48,975 nt of DNA. Origin: CAYFPO01 sp964345035. Lineage in GTDB: Bacteria; Fidelibacterota; Marinisomatia; SCGC-AAA003-L08; GCA-002704045. The notes beneath the pieces are model-generated. The model was given only the letters and a program-made list of their open reading frames with translations. It made no database searches and was not told the DNA's origin. The stretch's first letter is position 1; each line of letters opens with the position of its first letter. The stretch spans positions 1 through 48,975 of the forward strand of contig CAYFPO010000013.1 of the NCBI GenBank assembly GCA_964345035.1, read 5' to 3'. A program made the position numbers and the translations under genes. Below are positions 19,701 through 25,590 of this stretch, piece by piece.

Positions 19701-20336
19701 TTCCGAAATTATGAACTTCCCGGTGCTGGAGGTCCCTCACCCATGGTTGCAGTCTTCTGGGACGATTTGAAAACAACCGGTGGCGGAACTGTAAATCATT
19801 ATGCAGATATTGAAAACGGTCTGTATATAGTGGAGTGGTCTGACGTCAAAACTTTCAATCAGAACTCCATTGAAAGCTTCCAGGTTATCCTGATTGACAG
19901 CAGTGATGATACTCCATCCGGTGATGATGAATTGAAATTACAATATAAAGAATTCAACAATACTTCAACAGGAAGTTATCCGGTTGGCTGGTGGGATGAT
20001 GTTGTTCATGGTGCGTATTGCAGTGTTGGGTTAGAAAACCATTTTGGAAATGATGGTTTGGAATATACATTTTACAATCAATATCCCACAGCAGCAAAAC
20101 CCTTAGAGGATTATTCCGCATTATTGATTACTACACGTACAGGATCACTTTATCAGATTGGGGACACAAATATCGATGGATTTATAAATGTTCTGGATAT
20201 TGTGGTTATTGTAAATCATATTCTTGAAATTTATCCAATTGAAGATGGATTGATGTATCTCGCAGATGTCAACACAGATGGTCTTGTAGATATTCTGGAC
20301 ATTGTCTTCTTGGTCAACATGATATTGGAGGATTGA
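16749..20336 (+). CDS. Peptidase C25 (gingipain-like) family protein with C-terminal dockerin
   Basis: About 1195 residues: a signal peptide (to about 25), a propeptide-like region (to about 215), and a C25 domain (about 217-555; LLEWRHQRGYIVYTV, VTLVGDASG, EVIIGRLSVRT, FATFLTCDTGSFD, AVAAVGSSTTY). Then come an Ig-like region, two CARDB-like modules (DGIMNPGEIIELLIP and DGILDPGEVGELFIS), a beta-domain with TNGWISFG, and a dockerin (about 1138-1195). The dockerin has two Ca-loop repeats (DTNIDGFINVLDI and DVNTDGLVDILDI), each followed by VN.IL. The nucleophile Cys is present (C451), but the position expected for the catalytic His (GHG in gingipains) reads NYRGYIG (Tyr422). It may therefore be inactive or use another His. 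There is no T9SS domain; the dockerin may provide attachment. Its stop directly abuts the convergent Mpo1-like gene. Confidence 0.88.
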   Translation: MIQKNNLILFTFLLLVNAPIFLFAGFELSEKSAGIQKVKFSLPELDFENVEGFTRIRTQNTGFTTDIGYPELPVYSVTYHVDPFIEYEISLNVISSHIESNIQMYPAQNGIRNIKNEDTEDDFLSTEIVNPYPENNLWVSDRQNMRGEEFITVSVTPCTYFPSTQELEIFDKIEIEILESGSRENPNYQSKPRSRVFEKYMENFSPNYSTRVNEAYQPPAILYICGGSTLEEPSLHELLEWRHQRGYIVYTVAVEEIGNNSENIQEYIENAYFNWDIPPEFVTLVGDASGSYEVATNYEYYSGAYGEGDWPYSLLEGDDFLHEVIIGRLSVRTPNHLGVVVNKILNYEKANDMGDDWYESAALIGDPYDSGISTVITNEYIEELLEVVGFENIYTKYNGSGYSNWIENQFNTGVLYMNYRGYIGTSGFEPSDIMEDLTNYTKHPFATFLTCDTGSFDSGTYCLSETLLRAGTPSSPLGAVAAVGSSTTYTHTAFNNILAMGIFEGIFIEQNFTAGEALAYGKLVLANTYPSNPNNNVDMFSYWNNLMGDASTHLWTKRPEILTVSHPESILPGSNFIELTVVDENNEPVENAMITLLKGEDEIFTSGYSDFYGYAALHFSDNTPGDITVTVVKQDCKPYQGIINILENNVVLSALESEIIIVDDGSGSSVGNADGIMNPGEIIELLIPVYNSGSESAFGITTVLQSISPFVEIVSGLYEVGEIPENETIPSGPFLISILPETLDEIDLQLGLEIISESDENWMVSIPGIVSGSRLEIDGILVLEDENLDGILDPGEVGELFISLHNSGQLSVSDLTGFLTFTGPEITISDETGNWGNIDPGQSVYCGFGFGISANSSVINGARLNLELELENETGYNQSEILTLEIGTVSVTDPLGPDNYGYYLYDNGDTDYEFAPVYDWIEIDPDYGGPGVNLGLIDNGNGNYSNSIATVDLPFPFTFYGVEYSQLTICTNGWISFGETNMESFRNYELPGAGGPSPMVAVFWDDLKTTGGGTVNHYADIENGLYIVEWSDVKTFNQNSIESFQVILIDSSDDTPSGDDELKLQYKEFNNTSTGSYPVGWWDDVVHGAYCSVGLENHFGNDGLEYTFYNQYPTAAKPLEDYSALLITTRTGSLYQIGDTNIDGFINVLDIVVIVNHILEIYPIEDGLMYLADVNTDGLVDILDIVFLVNMILED

Positions 20337-20666
20337 TTACATTTTGTTTTGAGGATTTTCAGGATTCAATATTGATTCCCTCCCAATGATTATATCCTTG
20401 AACATAACCCAATCACCAATAAAACTGTACATAGGATAGGTAAAAGTAGCTGGGCGGTTTTTTTCAAAGAAAAAATGTCCTGTCCAGGCAAAACCGTAAC
20501 CCACAACCGGTGCAAAAACCAACAACATTGGTTTGTAGAAAGCACACCCTATAATTACCAGAACACACCAGGATCCAATAAAATGCAGACCTCTGCAAAT
20601 TGGATGCAAATGTTCTGACAAGTAAAAGGGATAAAAATCTTTAAATGTCTGATATTGTTTCATCAA
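20337..20666 (-). CDS. Mpo1-like (DUF962) membrane protein
   Basis: A 109-residue protein matching the Mpo1/YGL010w (DUF962) family. The diagnostic pieces are FYPFYLSEHLHPICRGLHF, GYGFAWTGHFFFEKNRPATF and YPMYSFIGDWVMF, with two hydrophobic segments between and around them. The yeast member is an Fe2+-dependent 2-hydroxy-fatty-acid dioxygenase, and the conserved His residues (EHLHP, LHF, GHFF) would be its metal ligands. Activity in bacterial members is not established. It lies 18 nt downstream of thrB on the same strand and is probably co-transcribed. Its stop codon touches the stop of the C25 gene. Confidence 0.88.
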   Translation of the reverse strand: MMKQYQTFKDFYPFYLSEHLHPICRGLHFIGSWCVLVIIGCAFYKPMLLVFAPVVGYGFAWTGHFFFEKNRPATFTYPMYSFIGDWVMFKDIIIGRESILNPENPQNKM

Positions 20667-20684
20667 AGTGAATTCCTGTTTTTT

Positions 20685-21617
20685 CTAATACAATATTTTT
20701 GCACCGATTTTATTAATTATTGACAGGTAAATATTAGAGTCAATATTCAAAGTACGCCAGATTTCCTGCATTCTATTCCCCACATTTTCTGCCATTTCCA
20801 TTTCATTACACAGGGCAAACATAGCTGGACCTGATCCGGAAATCCCGCAACCCAATGCTCCTACATCCAAAGCAGATCGTTTTACTTCATCAAATCCGGG
20901 TATAAGACCAGAGCGGACCGGTTCTGCGACTACATCCACCAGCGATCGTGAAATTAGATCAAAATCGCTACTTGCAAGTCCACTGATCAAACCGCCAACA
21001 TTACCCCATTGAGTAATTGCATCCAGAAGATTGATTTTCTGTTTCAATATTTTTCGTGCAGATCGGGTATTGATTTTCAAATCCGGATGAACCACTACAC
21101 AGCAAAGTTCATTTGGATAAGTTAAAGGTATCAAATCCAGAGGATTAGTACTTCTCACCAAGATAAAACCACCCATCAGTGATGGTGCGGCATTATCTGC
21201 ATGGGGAGTACCGCTTGCCGCCTTTTCTCCCTCCAAAATAAATGGCAACAAATCACTATTTTTTAATGGATTATCCAATAACGCATTGAATGCAGTAACG
21301 GCAGCAACTGCACTGGCTGCACTGGATCCCAATCCCGAACCAAGGGGCATATTCTTTTCCAGTGAGATGTCTATCCCACCATTAAATTGAATGTAATCCG
21401 CCATAGCCCGGACAGCAATTCCCGCTGTATTTTGTTTTGGATCAGTGGGAAGATCTCCATTATCCCCGGTGATTTTTGAAATTGTAATTCCCGGAGTATC
21501 CGTTAAAGTAATTTCCACCACATCACCGGGTGATTCTAATGCAAATCCCATTATATCAAATCCGCAGCACACATTGGCTACAGTTGCAGGTGCAAATGCT
21601 CTAATATTTTTACTCAT
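20685..21617 (-). CDS. thrB: Homoserine kinase
   Basis: A GHMP-family kinase of 310 residues that phosphorylates L-homoserine in threonine biosynthesis. The N-terminus FAPATVANVCCGFDIMGFAL and the ATP-binding loop PLGSGLGSSAASAVA (about 90-104) are typical of ThrB. HADNAAPSLMGGF and the C-terminal GISGSGPAMFAL complete the pattern. Length is normal for the family. The ATG overlaps the end of the preceding SLOG-type gene by 4 nt, implying translational coupling. No thrA or thrC is in the window. Confidence 0.95.
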   Translation of the reverse strand: MSKNIRAFAPATVANVCCGFDIMGFALESPGDVVEITLTDTPGITISKITGDNGDLPTDPKQNTAGIAVRAMADYIQFNGGIDISLEKNMPLGSGLGSSAASAVAAVTAFNALLDNPLKNSDLLPFILEGEKAASGTPHADNAAPSLMGGFILVRSTNPLDLIPLTYPNELCCVVVHPDLKINTRSARKILKQKINLLDAITQWGNVGGLISGLASSDFDLISRSLVDVVAEPVRSGLIPGFDEVKRSALDVGALGCGISGSGPAMFALCNEMEMAENVGNRMQEIWRTLNIDSNIYLSIINKIGAKILY

Positions 21618-22102
21618 ACTATTGATTTTCCAACTTGTTTATCAATTTCACACAATATTTTTAACAAAAATTCTTTGACTGATTTATAAACACCGGAACC
21701 ATCTTCCCTCGGTCCGGCAATGTTTAATATCTCAATACGATTTTCCTGAATCCACTGAGTTAATTTATGTATTTCAAATTTGTGTAGATGCAGTAAATCA
21801 ATTGTAAAACAGGGTTTGTCCTGACTAGTGCAATATTCCAGTGTAGTGAGAGTCCCTCCGCTGATTTCATCCAGATATAAGATGAGTGTGCCATCAGATG
21901 TTTCTACATTTTTCTCTGTTCGTTCATTATATAACTCTGTATCTGTTTCTATTAAATTATACTTATCTGGTATAACTCCATCTTCTGCACGTCGTCCTTT
22001 TGGGCAGAAACCACCTTGGGGAATATCCAGCTCTAAAGCCGCATCCAGTGCTGCCCGATCCACTCCGGTTTGACCACCTGAAATAATTTTCAATTCCGTC
22101 AT
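21614..22102 (-). CDS. SLOG-superfamily protein, putative molybdenum carrier type
   Basis: A 162-residue protein beginning MTELKIISGGQTGVDRAALD, the nucleotide-binding GGQTGVDRAAL motif of the putative molybdenum carrier family (PF12694), a branch of the SLOG/LOG fold. Later motifs are GGFCPKGRRAEDG, YNERTEKNVETSDGTLIL, and NIAGPREDGSGVY near the end. The fold suggests binding of a nucleotide or nucleotide-like ligand; molybdenum-cofactor binding is known only for an algal homologue. Coupling to thrB (4-nt overlap) gives no clear functional hint. The family is confident; function is open. Confidence 0.82.
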   Translation of the reverse strand: MTELKIISGGQTGVDRAALDAALELDIPQGGFCPKGRRAEDGVIPDKYNLIETDTELYNERTEKNVETSDGTLILYLDEISGGTLTTLEYCTSQDKPCFTIDLLHLHKFEIHKLTQWIQENRIEILNIAGPREDGSGVYKSVKEFLLKILCEIDKQVGKSIV

Positions 22103-22402
22103 AGAATTTTATAGTTTGCCATCCACAATAAATTACAAAGCACAGGGGAATTGAGGAGGAAAATATTTTACATTATTACCCGTAAAATAAATTGGTTTAG
22201 AAAGACAGGTATTAAAGGTATTCACCACTGGTGGTAGCAAGGATGACATCTTCCATTGTACATTGCAACAGAAAGTGTCATACTATACCATACTGTAGAG
22301 ACTTGATTAATCAAGTCTCTACAAACAGAATACTATTACTGAAACCTTGGGATGTTTATTGTTAAATCTTACCCGATCGCTTTAAATATCAGTCAAAAAT
22401 AA
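22103..22402. other. Intergenic region of 300 bases with a palindromic element
   Basis: This spacer lies between the minus-strand M16 peptidase gene and the minus-strand SLOG-type gene. It should hold the promoter of the SLOG-thrB-mpo1 unit. No coding frame of note was found. It contains the perfect palindrome at 22294-22323 and a weaker ACCAC-TG-GTGGT hairpin near 22224-22235. No T-tract terminator for the M16 gene is visible. Confidence 0.6.
22294..22323. repeat. Perfect 30-bp palindrome (REP/MITE-like short repeat candidate)
   Basis: The half-site TGTAGAGACTTGATT is followed directly by its exact reverse complement. It lies 79 nt beyond the stop of the M16 gene and lacks a T tract. Palindromes of the kind GTAGAGAC...GTCTCTAC are, as I recall, widespread intergenic repeats in several environmental bacterial lineages. 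Only one copy is present here, so the repeat status cannot be shown from this window. It could also serve as a terminator or RNA 3'-end stabiliser. Confidence 0.65.
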
Positions 22403-25147
22403 TTAATCGATAATATTACCGTCTTTATCCAAGTGATGAATGGGACCCAGTTTAAGGTCTCGGATGTCCTCCTCAATCACTGCCAGATCGCCAACAACAA
22501 CAATAAGCAGGGCATCCGGATGAATATGATCTCTGGCTGCCTGAGATGCCATCTCACCGGTAATACGGCTGACATTATCCATATAATTATCCCAGTAATT
22601 ATCCGGGAGATCAAACATTACCAGATCATCTGCCTGATCCGTAATTCCGGATAGTCCTTCAAATTTTCTGGGAAATTTATTGATCAAATTATTTTTTGTG
22701 TCGGCAACTTCCAACTCCGTAAGTGGTCGGGATCCTACAATATCATTCAATTCTTTCAATAATTCCTGAATGGATGCCTTTGTGTATTGAGTCTGAACTG
22801 GTGCGTATGTACCGAATGGACCAATACCCTTTCTGCTTGAGAAAAATGAGCCGGTACCGTAAGTATATCCTTTGTCTTCCCTGAGATTCATATTTAGCCG
22901 GCTGGTGAATTTGCTGCCAAATGCTGTATTCATTACAGATGTTGCAAGATAATCCGGATCACTTCGTCTCAGTCCCAAATTTCCCATAATGATTACACTT
23001 TGAGGAGCACCCGGTTTATCCATTAGATACACTTCTGTTGATGTGCGGGGTTTGGGATCAGGAACTTCAGAAAATGCAGGAACTCCCCCTTTCCATTTTC
23101 CAAGATATTTTTCTAACTTGGAAACCGCTTCGTTTATCGTGATATCACCGGCAACCACGATTGCAGCATTATTTGAAAAGTAATTATTATTGTAAAATTC
23201 CAGCAGATCATCACGGGTAATCGCAGAAATGGATTCTTCAGTACCACTTCCCGTATAGGGTTGACCATAAGGATGTCCATCACCAAATAATAACCGGAAA
23301 TAATGTTTAATTGCTGCAGTCACCGGCTGTTTGTTTTCCTGTTGTATTCTACCCAGGTATTCCTGTTTTTTTCTGGTAAGTTCCTCTTCAGGAAAAGTAG
23401 GATTCAAGATTATATCCGACATCAATTCCAGACTTGGATCAAGGTTTTTCTTCAGAGAATTAAAACTTATATATGTCCCATCAAAAAAGCTGCTGGTACC
23501 AATATCTGTACCAAGCCGTTTGGCTTCTGTCGCAATTTCCATGGCGTCTCTGCGTTTTGTTCCTTCATCCAATAGATCAGCAGTTAAGGCACCTGCTCCT
23601 GGCTTATCTACAGGATCTGCTGCCCATCCACTGTTTAAAATGGTTGTGACTTCGACCAATGGAAGTTTGTGATCCTCAATCAATAACAGTTTTATACCAT
23701 TGGAAAGTTCGGTTCGCTGAATTATTGGCGGGGTAAATGATAACTCTCCACTTGCACCGGGCATAAAATTTCGATTTACATTTTCTTCGGATGATGACAT
23801 TTCATCAGCAGGTACGATTTTTAAAATTGCCCGTTCATCCATTTTTATAAATTTCTGAATTGCTGATTTAACATCCTGCGTACTTACATTGCGGTACCGA
23901 TTCAAATCCCAGTTAAACCTACCCGGGTCACCCAAAAGAATATTGTAACCATTCAATGCATCTGCTTTACCACCGAAACCTCCAATCTGTTCAAGTCCAC
24001 GGATAAACCCGGCTTCCCAGTGTGTTTTAGATTGTTCCAATTCTGCTCTGTTTACACCGGTGCGGATTAATTTTTCCAATTCTGCATCCAATACGGATTC
24101 AATTTCTTCCACCGTGTGCCCCTCTCTTCCGGTTACCATAATATGAAAGGTGCTGCCAATTTCTCTGGACCATTGAAAAGCACTCACATCCTGGGCAATT
24201 TGTAATTCATACACCAGCAATTTATATAATCTTGAAGTTTTACCGGAGGTCAAAATGTTTGCAAGATGATCCATTTCCGCATCGCCGGGATGATAAAATC
24301 CTGGAGTATGCCACCCATAAATTAACATTGGGAGACTCACATTATCTTTTGCTGTCCTACGGACTATTCCATCCATTTGTACAGCTTCCACATTGGTACG
24401 GTCAATGGTTTTTCCAGGTGGGATTCCTCCAAAATATTTCTGAACCCAGGCTTTGGTTTGTTCAGAGTCAAAATCTCCTGCAATACTCAGGGACGCATTA
24501 TTTGGTACATAATATGTCCGGAAAAATTCTGAAACATCCTCCAGAGATGCTGCTGATAAATCTTCCATACTGCCAATAGGAATCCAACTGTATGGATGAT
24601 CTGCTGGAAACATCATATCAGGGATAATTTCCCATGCTTTACCGTATGGTGTATTTTCATAATTTTGTCTCCGCTCGTTTTTAACCACATCCCTCTGATT
24701 ATTCAGTTTATCCTGGGTCATCACATCCAACAGGAAACCCATCCGATCTGCTTCCAGCCATAATGCCATCTCCAGTTCATTGCTGGGAACATTGGACCAG
24801 TAATTTGTACGGTCAGTGGATGTGGATCCATTATCTGTTCCGCCAACTTTCTCCAGTGGTTCAGCAAAATTGGAATTGTGATGTTTAGATCCTTCAAACA
24901 TCAAATGCTCAAACAAATGAGCGAATCCGGTTCTGCCAGGTTTTTCATTCTTGGATCCAACATGGTACCACACATTTACTGACACCATAGGAATTGAATG
25001 GTCTTCGTGAAGGATCACGTCCAATCCATTGGATAATTCATATTTTTCAAAAGGAATATGTAAGGGTTTTTCATCCTTAGCGGGACCGTATCCCAATAAA
25101 GTAGAACTAAATACACAGGTTAATAACCAACTGTACAAGGATTTCAT
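22403..25147 (-). CDS. Two-domain M16 zinc metallopeptidase (insulinase/PqqL-like), exported
   Basis: A 914-residue protein with a signal peptide (about 1-20). The first M16 half carries the inverted zinc motif HLFEH at residues 77-81, with the downstream acidic partner region ALWLEADRMGFLL. The second half (from about 475; LSNGIKLLLIEDHKLPLVEV) lacks HxxEH (GAGALTADLLDEGTKRR at that position), as is normal for the non-catalytic half. The C-terminal part has DKGYTYGTGSFFSSRKG, the conserved substrate-binding R/Y region. These enzymes degrade small peptides in the periplasm. It is divergent from the sulfur operon and appears monocistronic. Confidence 0.93.
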   Translation of the reverse strand: MKSLYSWLLTCVFSSTLLGYGPAKDEKPLHIPFEKYELSNGLDVILHEDHSIPMVSVNVWYHVGSKNEKPGRTGFAHLFEHLMFEGSKHHNSNFAEPLEKVGGTDNGSTSTDRTNYWSNVPSNELEMALWLEADRMGFLLDVMTQDKLNNQRDVVKNERRQNYENTPYGKAWEIIPDMMFPADHPYSWIPIGSMEDLSAASLEDVSEFFRTYYVPNNASLSIAGDFDSEQTKAWVQKYFGGIPPGKTIDRTNVEAVQMDGIVRRTAKDNVSLPMLIYGWHTPGFYHPGDAEMDHLANILTSGKTSRLYKLLVYELQIAQDVSAFQWSREIGSTFHIMVTGREGHTVEEIESVLDAELEKLIRTGVNRAELEQSKTHWEAGFIRGLEQIGGFGGKADALNGYNILLGDPGRFNWDLNRYRNVSTQDVKSAIQKFIKMDERAILKIVPADEMSSSEENVNRNFMPGASGELSFTPPIIQRTELSNGIKLLLIEDHKLPLVEVTTILNSGWAADPVDKPGAGALTADLLDEGTKRRDAMEIATEAKRLGTDIGTSSFFDGTYISFNSLKKNLDPSLELMSDIILNPTFPEEELTRKKQEYLGRIQQENKQPVTAAIKHYFRLLFGDGHPYGQPYTGSGTEESISAITRDDLLEFYNNNYFSNNAAIVVAGDITINEAVSKLEKYLGKWKGGVPAFSEVPDPKPRTSTEVYLMDKPGAPQSVIIMGNLGLRRSDPDYLATSVMNTAFGSKFTSRLNMNLREDKGYTYGTGSFFSSRKGIGPFGTYAPVQTQYTKASIQELLKELNDIVGSRPLTELEVADTKNNLINKFPRKFEGLSGITDQADDLVMFDLPDNYWDNYMDNVSRITGEMASQAARDHIHPDALLIVVVGDLAVIEEDIRDLKLGPIHHLDKDGNIID

Positions 25148-25388
25148 AGTTTCTCCATTTTCTTAATTAAAATTGCAAGACATAACAGGGAAGTATCCCC
25201 GTGAACGATATGAAAAATTACATACACTTGGTTGATTCTTTATAGAGAATAAAACAAACAAAGTTAAAATCAAAATCAGTATTAATACACGAAAGAATTG
25301 AAATTGCATTGAATTGATAAATATCACAAATTATGACCATTTTAGAAAAAGTGCTTGTGTATAGTTTAAAAACGGATTAATTTTGTCC
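25148..25388. other. Divergent promoter region between the M16 peptidase and the sulfur operon
   Basis: About 240 bases, strongly AT-rich, separate the minus-strand M16 gene from the putative sulfur-operon leader. No convincing gene, RNA or repeat was seen apart from the promoter-like elements near its right end. A 15-codon ATG frame at 25334-25381 has no supporting features. Confidence 0.5.
25355..25385 (+). promoter_or_regulatory. Candidate promoter of the sulfur-assimilation operon
   Basis: TTG at 25355 and TAATTTTG at 25378-25385, 20 nt apart, match the Bacteroidetes-type pattern TTG-N19-21-TAnnTTTG. Read as a sigma-70 promoter, TTGTGT and TTAATT are 16 nt apart. Either places the transcription start near 25388-25392, at the GTG of the Cys-rich leader frame. 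The same pattern was not found clearly before other genes here, so this is tentative. Confidence 0.4.
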
Positions 25389-25493
25389 GTGGAAAAATTT
25401 AACCAAATACATACATTGAGCAATAAAACCAACAAATACAACTGTTGTTGTTGCGCTTGTTGTTGTACCCCTGGAGGAGCTTTACCAGTGTAA
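25389..25493 (+). CDS. Putative poly-cysteine leader peptide (attenuator uORF)
   Basis: A 34-codon frame starts at GTG 25389 (alternatives TTG 25383 or TTG 25416) and ends at TAA 25491-25493. Residues 19-26 read CCCCACCC: seven Cys codons in eight (six TGT, one TGC, at 25443-25466). It is followed by TPGGALPV and the stop. The frame lies directly before the sulfite reductase operon, and a terminator follows 33 nt after its stop. This matches the logic of amino-acid leader peptides: a ribosome short of Cys-tRNA stalls on the run and lets transcription continue. No Shine-Dalgarno sequence precedes the GTG; the candidate promoter would make the message nearly leaderless. The Cys run could be a chance reading of a TTG-rich repeat, but context and RNA pairing argue against that. 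Confidence 0.68.
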   Translation: MEKFNQIHTLSNKTNKYNCCCCACCCTPGGALPV

Positions 25494-25547
25494 AGGTATT
25501 CGGTTAAAATTTGGAATTTACAGATAAACCCCTTTAGCTGGTGAAGC
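25479..25547 (+). promoter_or_regulatory. Candidate antiterminator pairing in the sulfur-operon leader
   Basis: GCTTTACCAG (25479-25488, the last codons of the leader peptide) can pair over 10 bp, with one G-U, with CTGGTGAAGC (25538-25547) in the loop and inner stem of the terminator. A competing local hairpin CTTTAC/GTAAAG (25480-25485 with 25490-25495) covers the leader stop. A ribosome reaching the stop would mask 25479-25488, while one stalled on the first Cys codons would leave it free. Confidence 0.6.
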
Positions 25548-25561
25548 GAAAGGGGTTTTTT
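25526..25561 (+). terminator. Rho-independent terminator/attenuator before the sulfite reductase gene
   Basis: AAACCCCTTT (25526-25535) pairs perfectly with AAAGGGGTTT (25549-25558), and the T run reaches 25561 with TTTT again at 25563-25566. It lies 30 nt before the sulfite reductase ATG and downstream of the leader frame. An intrinsic terminator directly in front of an operon, with no gene between it and a promoter except the leader, is best explained as an attenuator. Confidence 0.88.
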
Positions 25562-25590
25562 GTTTTCCTAAATATTTTACAGGAATCATA

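Noticed and set aside
25334..25381. Short ATG frame (MTILEKVLVYSLKTD) upstream of the sulfur operon
   Set aside because: No Shine-Dalgarno sequence, no cysteine codons, and it overlaps the proposed promoter; likely a chance frame.
25420..25527. Alternative +1 frame over the TTG/TGT repeat reading VVVALVVVPLEELYQ
   Set aside because: It is open from the stop at 25417 but has no ATG, GTG or TTG before the run, so there is no way to start it. It has no known protein similarity. The Cys-reading frame has candidate starts and fits the operon.
25389..25590. SAM or other known sulfur riboswitch before the sulfite reductase gene
   Set aside because: I could not find the conserved helices or core bases of an S-box-type aptamer; the structure is fully described by a leader peptide, a short hairpin and a terminator.
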